Shown: one piece after another, positions 45,601-53,510 of the stretch
Numbering within the stretch: position 1 is the first letter of the stretch
How the letters are laid out: every line of letters begins with the position of its first letter
Source: Planctomycetota bacterium
GTDB taxonomy: Bacteria; Planctomycetota; UBA11346
DNA: 55,272 nucleotides
Direction of reading: 5' to 3'
NCBI GenBank assembly: GCA_028280785.1
Contig: JANQLF010000089.1
Location: 1 to 55,272, forward strand
Notes under the pieces: generated by a model
The model's database searches: none
Seen by the model: only the letters and a program-made list of their open reading frames with translations
What the model was told of the DNA's origin: nothing
Made by a program: the position numbers and the translations under genes

Positions 45601-45786
45601 ACTGAGTATTGACTCCTCTTTAATAAAAATATCTAAAGCACTATCGTGTGTATCTGTATCAAATTTACTTGCAGTCTCTTCATCAACCGTTTCTAGATTT
45701 TCAAAATCATTAACGATAGATATGTCAATTTTCCCATCGGCGATGGTTTGACTGAGTTTTTCCAAAAAGGACATCGAATCGCTCAT
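42634..45786 (-). CDS. Transmembrane pseudokinase with lectin-like and TPR domains
   Basis: This 1050-residue paralogue of the converging kinase keeps the fold (HPGIPPVYDL, GTPLYMSPEQ, KRSDIYSLGASLYH) but has lost every catalytic element: the glycine loop aligns to RSNNSDEIV, the ATP Lys becomes Arg106, HRD becomes HRN (Asn212), the metal-binding Asn becomes Tyr217, and DWG becomes GWN (230-232). The TM helix (about 377-395), LamG/DUF1080-like domain and TPR region are well preserved. It overlaps the MJ0042 protein gene by 4 bases. It probably serves as a decoy, scaffold or regulator for the active paralogue. Confidence 0.93.
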   Translation of the reverse strand: MSDSMSFLEKLSQTIADGKIDISIVNDFENLETVDEETASKFDTDTHDSALDIFIKEESILSKLDDENQGLSANRYETVQQLRSNNSDEIVLNLKDANLNRSVEARVLTQNLTMDSEDAGELIHEALILSYLDHPGIPPVYDLDLSSNQQIYCTMKKIQGFPLSVLTSDIDDDDQELSGAHKYDTVTDIVEIFLKIADIVAYAHSRQIIHRNLKPEYFMVGDFGEVYVVGWNAARDLEHDEPDDNVLRGTPLYMSPEQAACQEIDKRSDIYSLGASLYHILLKRPPLMREKFDEFWTAKKDGVVDEVKEHELTQVPAPLLAICKRCLTSDPDKRYQSVDEFIVDLKQYQSGHMVDVYKYGTSDLIKYWVKHNAMHIKWAFIMLLMAAIAGGVYYQMHLLEQSGWGSVIYEEKFDKGDAWREHWVTRETGDLHVEDGRLVTRNGPEFIWYYKKRLHGGVAIEFEGEMMEGGNPGDLSIVYSPDIENMAQNQRGEDVLYLQHGAVGNACSMIEGPNGRLDYVTLPLKIGQKYKIRGEIDGKKLRLFLDDELVCAYDLLFPVNSGYIGIYAYYDEKAIDNIKIYNRELPRVTNIIKTGDLLFENNLFELAAERYQKISELYPNSEIGRESEYKLGLCKYNLEDIEGAFEIWDTLKKSEFATQINFYRWNELVKAQDYNELLRQMYAMYRSANPRLQTQIREQWGIFLKTVREDGKIDLTREFLRFREKNFPDDQIFALETSYALDLLEEPEKSIAWFPDQDVIVTRALGDMGEYQKIISDYSHMYSSMASSLRATGQQERVIKEYTGLPSLVFSCLLDLGRFDEAEKRFGNNWRNRMQIMKLRGQHDQLLKTFTKPEQQKSIKNDLLIHYGKAQEYLDAQEDPEFTLRSVTGYDMRTTLAFERYVKGDNSAISEMYDHAENAVYYQRNNSSIIFQVKLLPDILLHFNGTPEPLKRTLGRIWSEKKRVMGMRFWHNVGLVSGELDKEAFMKQPNQNGLEADYSFYKALYHDLKGEKKEALRLYQAYNEIPLYKNRSGRSLTKRKFITYRIEQLK

Positions 45787-47102
45787 GGCTGCCCCTCCTC
45801 CTCAGTTGTTTTCTCTTTATAATTCGGATTTTCGAAGGCATTTAATAATGCATTTCTTGCCTTGTTACTTAATATTTTTAATGGGTTATGCTTCTTGTCA
45901 TAATAAACAGACATCGACTCGTCTAAACGCATATCCAGAACACGCCATTCATCTGCGCGGTCCTGAATTCCTTTAAATCCAATAATGATGCCACAGAATG
46001 GACCTGTCATAGAAATGGCATATTCATTAGTCCGTTCAACCAATTCCATTCCTCGCTTACCATGAAACTCATAAACATGTGCAAAATCGGCAGTCAGACT
46101 ACTAATAATACCAAAGTCCAAACAAGCGCTTCCTTGTTTATTCCGCGTTCCCGCCAGCAACAAACTCACTATATACACCTCACGATCGGATAGACCATTT
46201 TGAGATAACAATTCCGGTATCTTGCTACAATAATGAAATTTGATGTTTTTCTGATTCAGCAGCTTAAAGAATTTAGGAACATCATATTTATGTTGATAAT
46301 TTTCCCACATATCCTCAACCATCGCCTGCTTATCACTATTCACCATAATACCAAAATTAGGCATCAGCGACATACCACCCACATGCTTTTGACAAATATC
46401 AATTAAATTGCTCCAATTAATCTCACCAATATCTACAATTTCTGATTTATCAGCATTAACCACAATTGGTGGCAAGTCAGTACCATCGCGCGAGTATAAC
46501 CACATTCGACTACGATATTCATTCATTCGATGTGGATAAGCAATCTGTTCTGGATCTACAGTCCCGGCATAGGCATTTAAGGCTGCTCGTTCTGGCGTCG
46601 GCTCCACAAACAACAAGGCGTATAAAATGACGAGCACTATGAGTGCTACGACTATTAAAAATAATTTTTTTAATTTACCGGGAAGTGTATCGGCTCCACT
46701 TAAATGAACTTCAATTTCTCGCGCTGGGCGGACAGCTGATGATTTTTTTGAGTCCTTCTTTACTTGATCTGCTGATTCGCCTTCACCAATTTGTGATGCT
46801 ATCGCCTCCTTTGCCGCATCACGTAAAGCCGAACGGCCTTTTTCGATACGCTTGGTGATTGATTTTTTTACTGAGGTTTTTTGACGCTTGGTCAGCTGTT
46901 GAGTAACGCTGGCCCGTGTCGTCGACGGGCCCTTTTTAGGAGCAGATTGATCCTGCTCCATAATTTCAATTTTAATAGCTTTGCCATCACCCTGTAGCTG
47001 GAAGACTTTTTTGCAGGAGCTACAGCGAACCTTTCGCCCGATCAGCGATGGGTTATTCGGATACTGCTTATCACAATGTGGGCAGCCAAAGGTTGCTGAC
47101 AT
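45783..47102 (-). CDS. MJ0042 zinc-ribbon membrane protein
   Basis: This 439-residue protein starts with an MJ0042-type zinc ribbon (CPHC 7-10 and CSSC 27-30), continues with a basic linker (about 60-130), a TM helix (147-166) and an extracytoplasmic region of about 270 residues that I do not recognise. Such ribbons are common on PVC membrane proteins that work with kinases or pilus systems, but no activity is known. Its stop overlaps the pseudokinase start by 4 bases (ATGA), so the two are translationally coupled. It is first in its transcript, after the terminator at 47157-47188; I see no clear promoter. Confidence 0.85.
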   Translation of the reverse strand: MSATFGCPHCDKQYPNNPSLIGRKVRCSSCKKVFQLQGDGKAIKIEIMEQDQSAPKKGPSTTRASVTQQLTKRQKTSVKKSITKRIEKGRSALRDAAKEAIASQIGEGESADQVKKDSKKSSAVRPAREIEVHLSGADTLPGKLKKLFLIVVALIVLVILYALLFVEPTPERAALNAYAGTVDPEQIAYPHRMNEYRSRMWLYSRDGTDLPPIVVNADKSEIVDIGEINWSNLIDICQKHVGGMSLMPNFGIMVNSDKQAMVEDMWENYQHKYDVPKFFKLLNQKNIKFHYCSKIPELLSQNGLSDREVYIVSLLLAGTRNKQGSACLDFGIISSLTADFAHVYEFHGKRGMELVERTNEYAISMTGPFCGIIIGFKGIQDRADEWRVLDMRLDESMSVYYDKKHNPLKILSNKARNALLNAFENPNYKEKTTEEEGQP

Positions 47103-47156
47103 CGTTATACAGTAGCACCATGTAAGGCCTTGGCAAAGATACGGATACGCTCAAAT

Positions 47157-47188
47157 AAAGCACTGATACCTAGCGATATCAGTGCTTT
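47157..47188 (-). terminator. Intrinsic terminator ending the pseudopilin/SUMF1 operon
   Basis: A perfect 12-bp stem (AAAGCACTGATA / TATCAGTGCTTT) with an 8-base loop lies 50 bases past the SUMF1-like stop. Minus-strand transcripts end in TTTATTTG after the stem. The plus strand also has a T-run, so it could work both ways. Confidence 0.8.
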
Positions 47189-47238
47189 TGAACTCAAGCT
47201 GCAACTTAGAACACCTGGCAATTGAGCCAGCATAATTA

Positions 47239-49290
47239 TTAGTTCCTAATGATAAATCTAAACCCGACATCATCGTATGCCTCAGCAGCCTTACGTGGCG
47301 TACGCGCCGCGCTACGGCAGCGGTCTGCACTGGTCTGCCATGAGCCACCTTTGCTTACCTGAAAGCTTCCGCCTGAATGACTTAAGTGGCTTGATTTGCC
47401 ATCCCACGTTGTCGTAGTCCACTCTTCCAGATTGCCATGCATGTTCAAAAATCCCCATGGGCTACGGCCATTCGCTGCGATGGTGCTGGTCACACCACCC
47501 ATACCAACAACAGTAATTTTATCCTTAATCTGAGTAATACCAAATCCGGTAAATTCTTCCATCGCTACAATATCAGCTTTATTAATATTATCGATTTCAT
47601 GCTGTGTCGTGGCTACCCAAAAACCTGGATCAAAATTGTTATCGTCATAATGCTTACTGATAGCTTCCCAGTAATTAAAAACATAATCCTCAACGGTCAT
47701 ATCATCCTCAGGCAGCGGTCCATTTTTACCCTTCTGATTATCGGGCACGATGCTGCGTGCTTGTTCTTCAATTTGATCATTGGTAGGTACAATTGGCAAA
47801 GACTGAAAAGTCTCGGTACCAGTGGTGTAAAAACGATGGCGTGTGTAGAAACCATGAATTGGATACATGCGCTTAATCGTCGTATTGGTCGCCAATCCTG
47901 GATCCTCAACCAACATATAGCCACCATCGAATGCTTCTTCCCATTCAGCCATATTAACGTTGCGTAAATTCGGTGAACCTACGACAGGGTTATAACGAGT
48001 AGTCACATGAATCATTTCTCTGTATTCGAGTTGAATATTTTGCACTGGGTCTGGAACCCAATCACCACCTAATTTTGGATCCTGCCACAAAAACTCTGGA
48101 TTTGCTGGATCGGCAGCTGGATTACTGCTTCTAAACTTATGTCCATTGCTGTGGTCATGGTTTTGCACACCAGTCGCGTGAACGGTAGATGCCAACACAT
48201 AATCCTTTGGCTCTTCTAGATAGCGATAATACATATTCGCTAAACTTGGATCACCAAATGGTCGTGGCAAATAATTGGTGCCATCATAATAATACAGCAT
48301 TAAAATTGGTGCATGGGTACCGTAGTGATCAGGCGCATAGCGCCACTGGAAACGACTATCAAATTGAGCAACAATATTCATGCCTAAGGTACTACTGCCA
48401 TTTACCGTAATCGTACCACAGACTTGTGCATCGAAATGATTCCATTGATTCCAACGCGCAATGCCATCTCCATCAACACTATCAATGCGTACAACCCATG
48501 GTGGGGTAAATCCATCGCCGCTTGGCACATTTAATTTACCTGCATCCATTGCACCTCGATCGAAATCATACATAAAATCAGAAGCTGTTGTACTCAATCC
48601 TGCATTACTAAATCCAGTAAAACCATCTAAAATGCGACCAGTATAAAATGCAGTGGCTGTACCTGAACGGCATAGAAATTCCCATTCTTTTTCTGATGGC
48701 AAGGATACGCTTCGACCGATGGCGGTACCTAAAGCCGAACAAAAATTGGTGACTTCGGTAAAATTCTTACGGTCAACCGAGCGCAATTCTTCTTCACCAC
48801 CAATGTAAGATGCCTGCGTCGTATCATCCATCACATCAGTAGTGATTTCTCTCCAGAGTGCCTGACTACATTCATCTGCAGAAACCCACATACCATTACT
48901 ACTATTAATATCAGTTAATGGCACTTCTACCTGTGGCTTTTCATGCTCGCGAGCACCTTGTTCATCCGGCGGTGCGCCCATTAAAAATGCGCCACCAATA
49001 GTTCCGTTACCGTAATCAGGCGAAGTCACGGGAACATAGCGCATTTCAACAACCACGGTGCCTACTTCGAGATTGGCCCAATGACCCCACTCATCTTGGC
49101 CATAGTCAAACTCGTGGTTGTTATCACCAGCAGTCGGATTCGGATCAGGCGCAGTAGCATTACCACCCTTGGTTACACCAACCCAGGTTGGAGGCCACGT
49201 ACCCGAATAGCCAGATGGAGCTGGAATAGTTGCTGCGGTGAGCAGGCCCCATCCACCAATTAACAAGCAAAATAAAATACAATATTTCAT
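47239..49290 (-). CDS. SUMF1/FGE-fold secreted protein lacking FGE cysteines
   Basis: This 683-residue protein has a signal peptide (1-20) and a split SUMF1 (formylglycine-generating-enzyme-like) domain: an N-terminal part (about 75-235; GGAFLMGAPPDEQGAREHEKP, SLPSEKEWEFLCR) and a C-terminal part (about 600-683; GNLEEWTTT, SKGGSWQTSADRCRSAAR, GFRFIIRN), with an insert of about 360 residues. The paired cysteines that FGE needs after GGS are absent, so it should not mature sulfatases. ATG at 49290 with GAGG seven bases upstream is the chosen start. It follows the GspK-like gene by 24 bases, so it probably works with that system, perhaps as a surface or adhesive component. Confidence 0.88.
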   Translation of the reverse strand: MKYCILFCLLIGGWGLLTAATIPAPSGYSGTWPPTWVGVTKGGNATAPDPNPTAGDNNHEFDYGQDEWGHWANLEVGTVVVEMRYVPVTSPDYGNGTIGGAFLMGAPPDEQGAREHEKPQVEVPLTDINSSNGMWVSADECSQALWREITTDVMDDTTQASYIGGEEELRSVDRKNFTEVTNFCSALGTAIGRSVSLPSEKEWEFLCRSGTATAFYTGRILDGFTGFSNAGLSTTASDFMYDFDRGAMDAGKLNVPSGDGFTPPWVVRIDSVDGDGIARWNQWNHFDAQVCGTITVNGSSTLGMNIVAQFDSRFQWRYAPDHYGTHAPILMLYYYDGTNYLPRPFGDPSLANMYYRYLEEPKDYVLASTVHATGVQNHDHSNGHKFRSSNPAADPANPEFLWQDPKLGGDWVPDPVQNIQLEYREMIHVTTRYNPVVGSPNLRNVNMAEWEEAFDGGYMLVEDPGLATNTTIKRMYPIHGFYTRHRFYTTGTETFQSLPIVPTNDQIEEQARSIVPDNQKGKNGPLPEDDMTVEDYVFNYWEAISKHYDDNNFDPGFWVATTQHEIDNINKADIVAMEEFTGFGITQIKDKITVVGMGGVTSTIAANGRSPWGFLNMHGNLEEWTTTTWDGKSSHLSHSGGSFQVSKGGSWQTSADRCRSAARTPRKAAEAYDDVGFRFIIRN

Positions 49291-49314
49291 GATCATACCT
49301 CTTTACTGACGAAT

Positions 49315-51720
49315 TTAGTCATTAATGAGTTTTACTTCTGATTGAATTAAAAGTGTGTTGTCTGAAAAATCTAAATCTTCATTTGGATCAACATGAAATG
49401 CAAAGTTGCGATTAGCCGCAGATGCAACGCGCTGACTTAAAATATCATAAACTTCCGATCGAATGAATCCGTATAAAATACGACTCTTACCAATGAACAT
49501 ACGACCTGTTTTTGCAAACGGCTTAATTGGGTAATTTGTACCACTATTTAACCAGATATCATTGTACTCATAAAATTTCGCGACATCTGGTACTGCCACC
49601 CATTCACTACCAACTTTACGATACGGGGTTAAATTTCCGCCTGTTGTATCCCCAGCTACAAAACGATACCAACCTGGATGCTGCATATATTGGTTATTCG
49701 CATCAAGGCGAACATAAGGACCAAGACCGTCCCACCACCAAGACCAAGTGCGATTACCCGTGGTTGAATCAACCCAGCCCGTTATGGAGCTTTCGACATT
49801 GCCATCACCATTAAAGTCTACGGCAATCGCATCAGATACTGCATCACCAACACGGAAACTCGCTGGGTCTGGGTTTGATTTGCCAAGCAGGCTAATCATA
49901 AAATCATTCAAAAAGTATTCCATCGCTCTGGTATCGTCACCAGGATGCAATTGCACATCTGCCACCAACGGACAAGCATTACTTCCTGAGCCAATCGTCG
50001 ATTTATCACCTGATAATAAACTCGTGGCGCCACCATTAGTCACGTGCTCACCTAAAATGCGATAGGTTTCACGCAGCAGCATTTCCAACATTTCACCGCC
50101 AGCATTTGTCGTTGCTGTTTGATCAATAAATGTATTGCCATCGCTATATTTGGAGGAAAGCACTTCTGCTTCAGTAACCCATGCGCGACGAGCCTGCATC
50201 ATAGCATGGGCAAAGGCCGTTGTCACATCAAGCATATAACTGTTAAAATAAATATCGTCACCGTTACCACCCTGCATAATAGCAGGCGTACCACTATCGG
50301 TCGTAAATGGTTTATCAAAAGAAAAGAGTGGGATATTGCGTCCTGCATCAAAATCGAGCGGGAATGGTTCTGGATAACCGAGACCAAACATATCAGCATT
50401 GTTAAATTTAGTTCGCGATATGCGCATTTCTGAACTGAGGCCATTAATCATACAACGCAATGTGTAGTTCGATGCAGAGAGCATATTTACACGCCATGGC
50501 GTGGATACTTCGCGCACAGGAACAGAGGCACCTGGATCGGCTAAATCAACGTCGCGCATGCTATCTGCAAACGGCACAAACATATACGGAGGACTTCCTT
50601 GCGAGGCACCCATTCTCACTTCATTAATGTGTTCCCAGGTATAAATACGACCTTTATGCCCGGTGCCAAAAAAGAAGAAATTACCTGAATTTGTTTTCCA
50701 ATCTGAGCTATTCATGAAATATAAGTCGCCACCTCGGAAACCACGTTCCATGCGCAAGCGCGTATCGCGACTTAACTCGCCATAAGCTTGTAAACTATGC
50801 GATAATCCATCTTCTCTATAAGAGACTGTTTCCTTATCCAAAGGATCGACAACGGTATAATTGGGGTCGTAGCGTTGCTGAACACGCATCTGCGTTGAGC
50901 CACCCCAGTTAGAGAACATGTAATAAGAACTCGACATACTTTTAATCGCGCGACCATAGGTTTTCAAATAATTTTGCTGGCGAATATAATGTAAATTATC
51001 AACTGGGCCTGGACCTCTATCAGTCGTGGTCCCACTGGATAAGACATCAGGATAATTATTATTAATATTTAAAGCACCATTCGTGTCATAAACTTGAGCC
51101 GTGTATCGAACTACATAGCGCGCCGATTTGCGTAATTTAACTTTTTCAGCTTCAGTCAGTGAAGGATCTATCTCAATTGGTTTTAAATCCGTCGTCAACC
51201 AAGCATGATTATGCCAACGCGTCCAATATTCGTCTACATGGGTAATCATATCACCATAAGAACCATGGTGATGACCCATCATCCCAAACAAACGCCTTTT
51301 GGTATTAATCATTGGATGCGCAGAAATCGTTGTGGTACTTGGTGCTAAAGTTCCGTTACCAGTCATACGTTTAATTGTACGATCATCTTCAGTCCATGGA
51401 TCAGCATCAGCATCGATCAACGGATCAAATTGTCGGCGCCATGGGGCATTCCAAGCCGTTGTATATGCAACACTGGTACCTGAATTATTTTTTACATCCT
51501 GAATAGACTCAACAAAGGTGCGGGTTAAATGCGCCTGCGCTTGTTGTAATCCGAGGTCAGCATGAGTCTGTAATGCCACACCCACAGCAGTTCCTTGCTG
51601 ACGACCAACAATATTCATAAAGCTCACAGCGACGGATACCATCAAGGCCAACATTAAAATAACCATTATTAATGCTGAAGCTTGGTTGGATCTATTAAAT
51701 GACTGAGTACGCATGTCCAT
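49315..51720 (-). CDS. Large GspK/PilX-like pseudopilin-cassette protein (Verru_Chthon A-like)
   Basis: This 801-residue protein has a single N-terminal TM helix (about 16-38; ASALIMVILMLALMVSVAVSF) like GspK/PilX proteins, without a standard FTLIE motif, followed by a long exported part. It is the last pilin-type gene in the order H-I-J-K and matches the size trend of the Verru_Chthon cassette protein A. The C-terminal section (SEVYDILSQRVASAANRNFAFHVDP) recurs in such proteins. It starts 3 bases after the GspJ-like stop; ATG at 51714 is an alternative start. A role at the tip of a type II-secretion/type IV-pilus-like pseudopilus is inferred. Confidence 0.8.
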   Translation of the reverse strand: MDMRTQSFNRSNQASALIMVILMLALMVSVAVSFMNIVGRQQGTAVGVALQTHADLGLQQAQAHLTRTFVESIQDVKNNSGTSVAYTTAWNAPWRRQFDPLIDADADPWTEDDRTIKRMTGNGTLAPSTTTISAHPMINTKRRLFGMMGHHHGSYGDMITHVDEYWTRWHNHAWLTTDLKPIEIDPSLTEAEKVKLRKSARYVVRYTAQVYDTNGALNINNNYPDVLSSGTTTDRGPGPVDNLHYIRQQNYLKTYGRAIKSMSSSYYMFSNWGGSTQMRVQQRYDPNYTVVDPLDKETVSYREDGLSHSLQAYGELSRDTRLRMERGFRGGDLYFMNSSDWKTNSGNFFFFGTGHKGRIYTWEHINEVRMGASQGSPPYMFVPFADSMRDVDLADPGASVPVREVSTPWRVNMLSASNYTLRCMINGLSSEMRISRTKFNNADMFGLGYPEPFPLDFDAGRNIPLFSFDKPFTTDSGTPAIMQGGNGDDIYFNSYMLDVTTAFAHAMMQARRAWVTEAEVLSSKYSDGNTFIDQTATTNAGGEMLEMLLRETYRILGEHVTNGGATSLLSGDKSTIGSGSNACPLVADVQLHPGDDTRAMEYFLNDFMISLLGKSNPDPASFRVGDAVSDAIAVDFNGDGNVESSITGWVDSTTGNRTWSWWWDGLGPYVRLDANNQYMQHPGWYRFVAGDTTGGNLTPYRKVGSEWVAVPDVAKFYEYNDIWLNSGTNYPIKPFAKTGRMFIGKSRILYGFIRSEVYDILSQRVASAANRNFAFHVDPNEDLDFSDNTLLIQSEVKLIND

Positions 51721-51723
51721 TAT

Positions 51724-53085
51724 CTAATACCCCAACTGCACACTATGATTAAAGTAAATTGCAGTATGACCTAATTTTAAGGCATGGCGTTTGTAAGAAT
51801 TAATATCTTCTAAGCGCGTCGCATTGCCTTCTGCAATGACAATATCACGCACTGCATTCATCAATGGCTCGGTGTCATCACCATCATTATCATGGTCTGA
51901 CTCATCAATGTCGCTCATTGGAATACTGTGTAATAAAAATGATGCGCGGATAGCGATTGGGCGATCCGCAATACCGTCACCGGTAAGTGGCTCTACACCT
52001 GAAATATCCAAGCTCGATGCGCCATCACTCATGCGATCGGTTTCATCAGCCGTGCCGAGCACCGATCCATCACGTTTAACTAATTCTAGCTCCATGAATT
52101 CAACACCATCAAATAACTCATGTATTTGGCTTGGATAGAGTTCTTGGCCATGTGCATCCGTATCTTCAGCACCGACTAAATTCAGTCGATCTTTATTAAC
52201 CGTGTTACCATCCATATTGCGCACGGCGTACGCGTTGGCATCAGATAAGGCATCATCATTACCTAAGTCCAGCGTAGTATATAAATGGGTTACATCGCCA
52301 CCTTGATTATCCTGCGTTCGTATGCGCCATGGTGACGTTTCTTCATCAAAAAATTCTGAATAATAATTACCGTTGCTTGTTCGCCAATTGCCCCCAACCA
52401 CTTTATAGACTTGAATTTTCTGCCCGGCAGTTGCAGCAGATGCTCCTGTTGTCGTGTTAATAGAATTTACCCCACCTTTACCAACAAAAAAATCATAATG
52501 CCGTTGCAACATTGGTGGCACCGCATTGGTCTGAATGCCCATTGGATAGCGTTGGTTGAGGTCGACCTCATGGATATAACGACGACTTGCCGAGGTATAA
52601 CGCTTAACCTGAACATCACCGTGCACATATGCCCATTGACGATGGCTTTCATTGCGTTGATTAATTCGTGATTGACCACGCTCGAAGACACCAGGTTGCC
52701 ATTGCCAGCGAACCCAAATTAAATCAGTTAATCTAAAGTGCTGACCATCAGCTGATTCGAATGGGTTAAAATCCGGAACTACATTTGACTTATTGGTGAA
52801 AGCTGGATGCGTATCGGTTACTTGCCGCATAAACGTCAAAGTGCCTGGATCGGTAGCTGTTGACTGTTGTAAATGAATAGCGGCAACATTTGGGGTACTG
52901 CGAATGTCTTGCTCCATAAAGCGAATAATCGAATCAGCCTTAGTATGTAATTCTAAAACCTGCAAACCTTTTTTACCGCCATTCGAAATACGACCAAAAG
53001 CGATCGTCACCAAGCCCATCAAACTCACAAAAATCGTCGATGCGACTAATAATTCTATTAAAGTAAAGCCACGCCTGTTATCCAT
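51724..53085 (-). CDS. GspJ-like pseudopilin (Verru_Chthon C-like)
   Basis: This 453-residue protein starts with a canonical prepilin signal, RRGFTLIELLVAS (4-16), with cleavage after Gly6, and a hydrophobic helix followed by ADSIIRFMEQDIRS, typical of GspJ. It is about twice the length of GspJ (about 200), with an added exported domain. Its start shares one base with the stop of the upstream gene (TAATG overlap). It should be processed by a prepilin peptidase encoded elsewhere. Confidence 0.88.
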   Translation of the reverse strand: MDNRRGFTLIELLVASTIFVSLMGLVTIAFGRISNGGKKGLQVLELHTKADSIIRFMEQDIRSTPNVAAIHLQQSTATDPGTLTFMRQVTDTHPAFTNKSNVVPDFNPFESADGQHFRLTDLIWVRWQWQPGVFERGQSRINQRNESHRQWAYVHGDVQVKRYTSASRRYIHEVDLNQRYPMGIQTNAVPPMLQRHYDFFVGKGGVNSINTTTGASAATAGQKIQVYKVVGGNWRTSNGNYYSEFFDEETSPWRIRTQDNQGGDVTHLYTTLDLGNDDALSDANAYAVRNMDGNTVNKDRLNLVGAEDTDAHGQELYPSQIHELFDGVEFMELELVKRDGSVLGTADETDRMSDGASSLDISGVEPLTGDGIADRPIAIRASFLLHSIPMSDIDESDHDNDGDDTEPLMNAVRDIVIAEGNATRLEDINSYKRHALKLGHTAIYFNHSVQLGY

Positions 53086-53510
53086 TAATTATATTCCTTC
53101 GGCATGATTTGATCGACAGAAAATTCATGGGCCAATAAACCGTCTTCTTCGGTACCACCGTAATAGACTTGAATGGTTACGCGCAGATATTTCCCAGCTG
53201 AACCAGGAAAATTTGGATAGGAAGGTGTTTCAACACTGCGGACAATGTAATAATCATTAATCCAACCCTTGGATGTGGTATCAGTATTCTTCTGTCCAAG
53301 ACGGTTATTATCTTTATCCATCAGCACACCAGCATCGGCCAGGGCAATGCGACCGGTTTGCAGTGCGGTTAAATCAATGCGGATTTCTTCGACCCATTGC
53401 AAAGAGACCATGTAGATTGAAATGATGGCTGTGAGACCAGTCACCAAAACAGCCAATGACAGCGCAACTTCAATCAATGTAAATGCAAGGCGTGATTGCT
53501 TAAATAGCAT
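53085..53510 (-). CDS. GspI-like pseudopilin (Verru_Chthon B-like)
   Basis: This 141-residue protein has the prepilin signal RLAFTLIEVALSLAVL (8-23), with Ala rather than Gly before the cleavage site; Ala is tolerated by prepilin peptidases. The size and short exported domain fit GspI. Both ends overlap neighbours by one base (TAATG), so translation is coupled across the whole operon. Confidence 0.88.
   Translation of the reverse strand: MLFKQSRLAFTLIEVALSLAVLVTGLTAIISIYMVSLQWVEEIRIDLTALQTGRIALADAGVLMDKDNNRLGQKNTDTTSKGWINDYYIVRSVETPSYPNFPGSAGKYLRVTIQVYYGGTEEDGLLAHEFSVDQIMPKEYN

Noticed and set aside
47437..47967. 176-codon ORF on the plus strand
   Set aside because: It is antisense to the SUMF1-like gene, has no domain or ribosome site, and follows the sense gene's codon pattern.
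47239..49290. SUMF1-fold protein as the maturase of the sulfatase at 20581-22068
   Set aside because: It is secreted while the sulfatase is cytoplasmic, and the FGE cysteine pair is absent.
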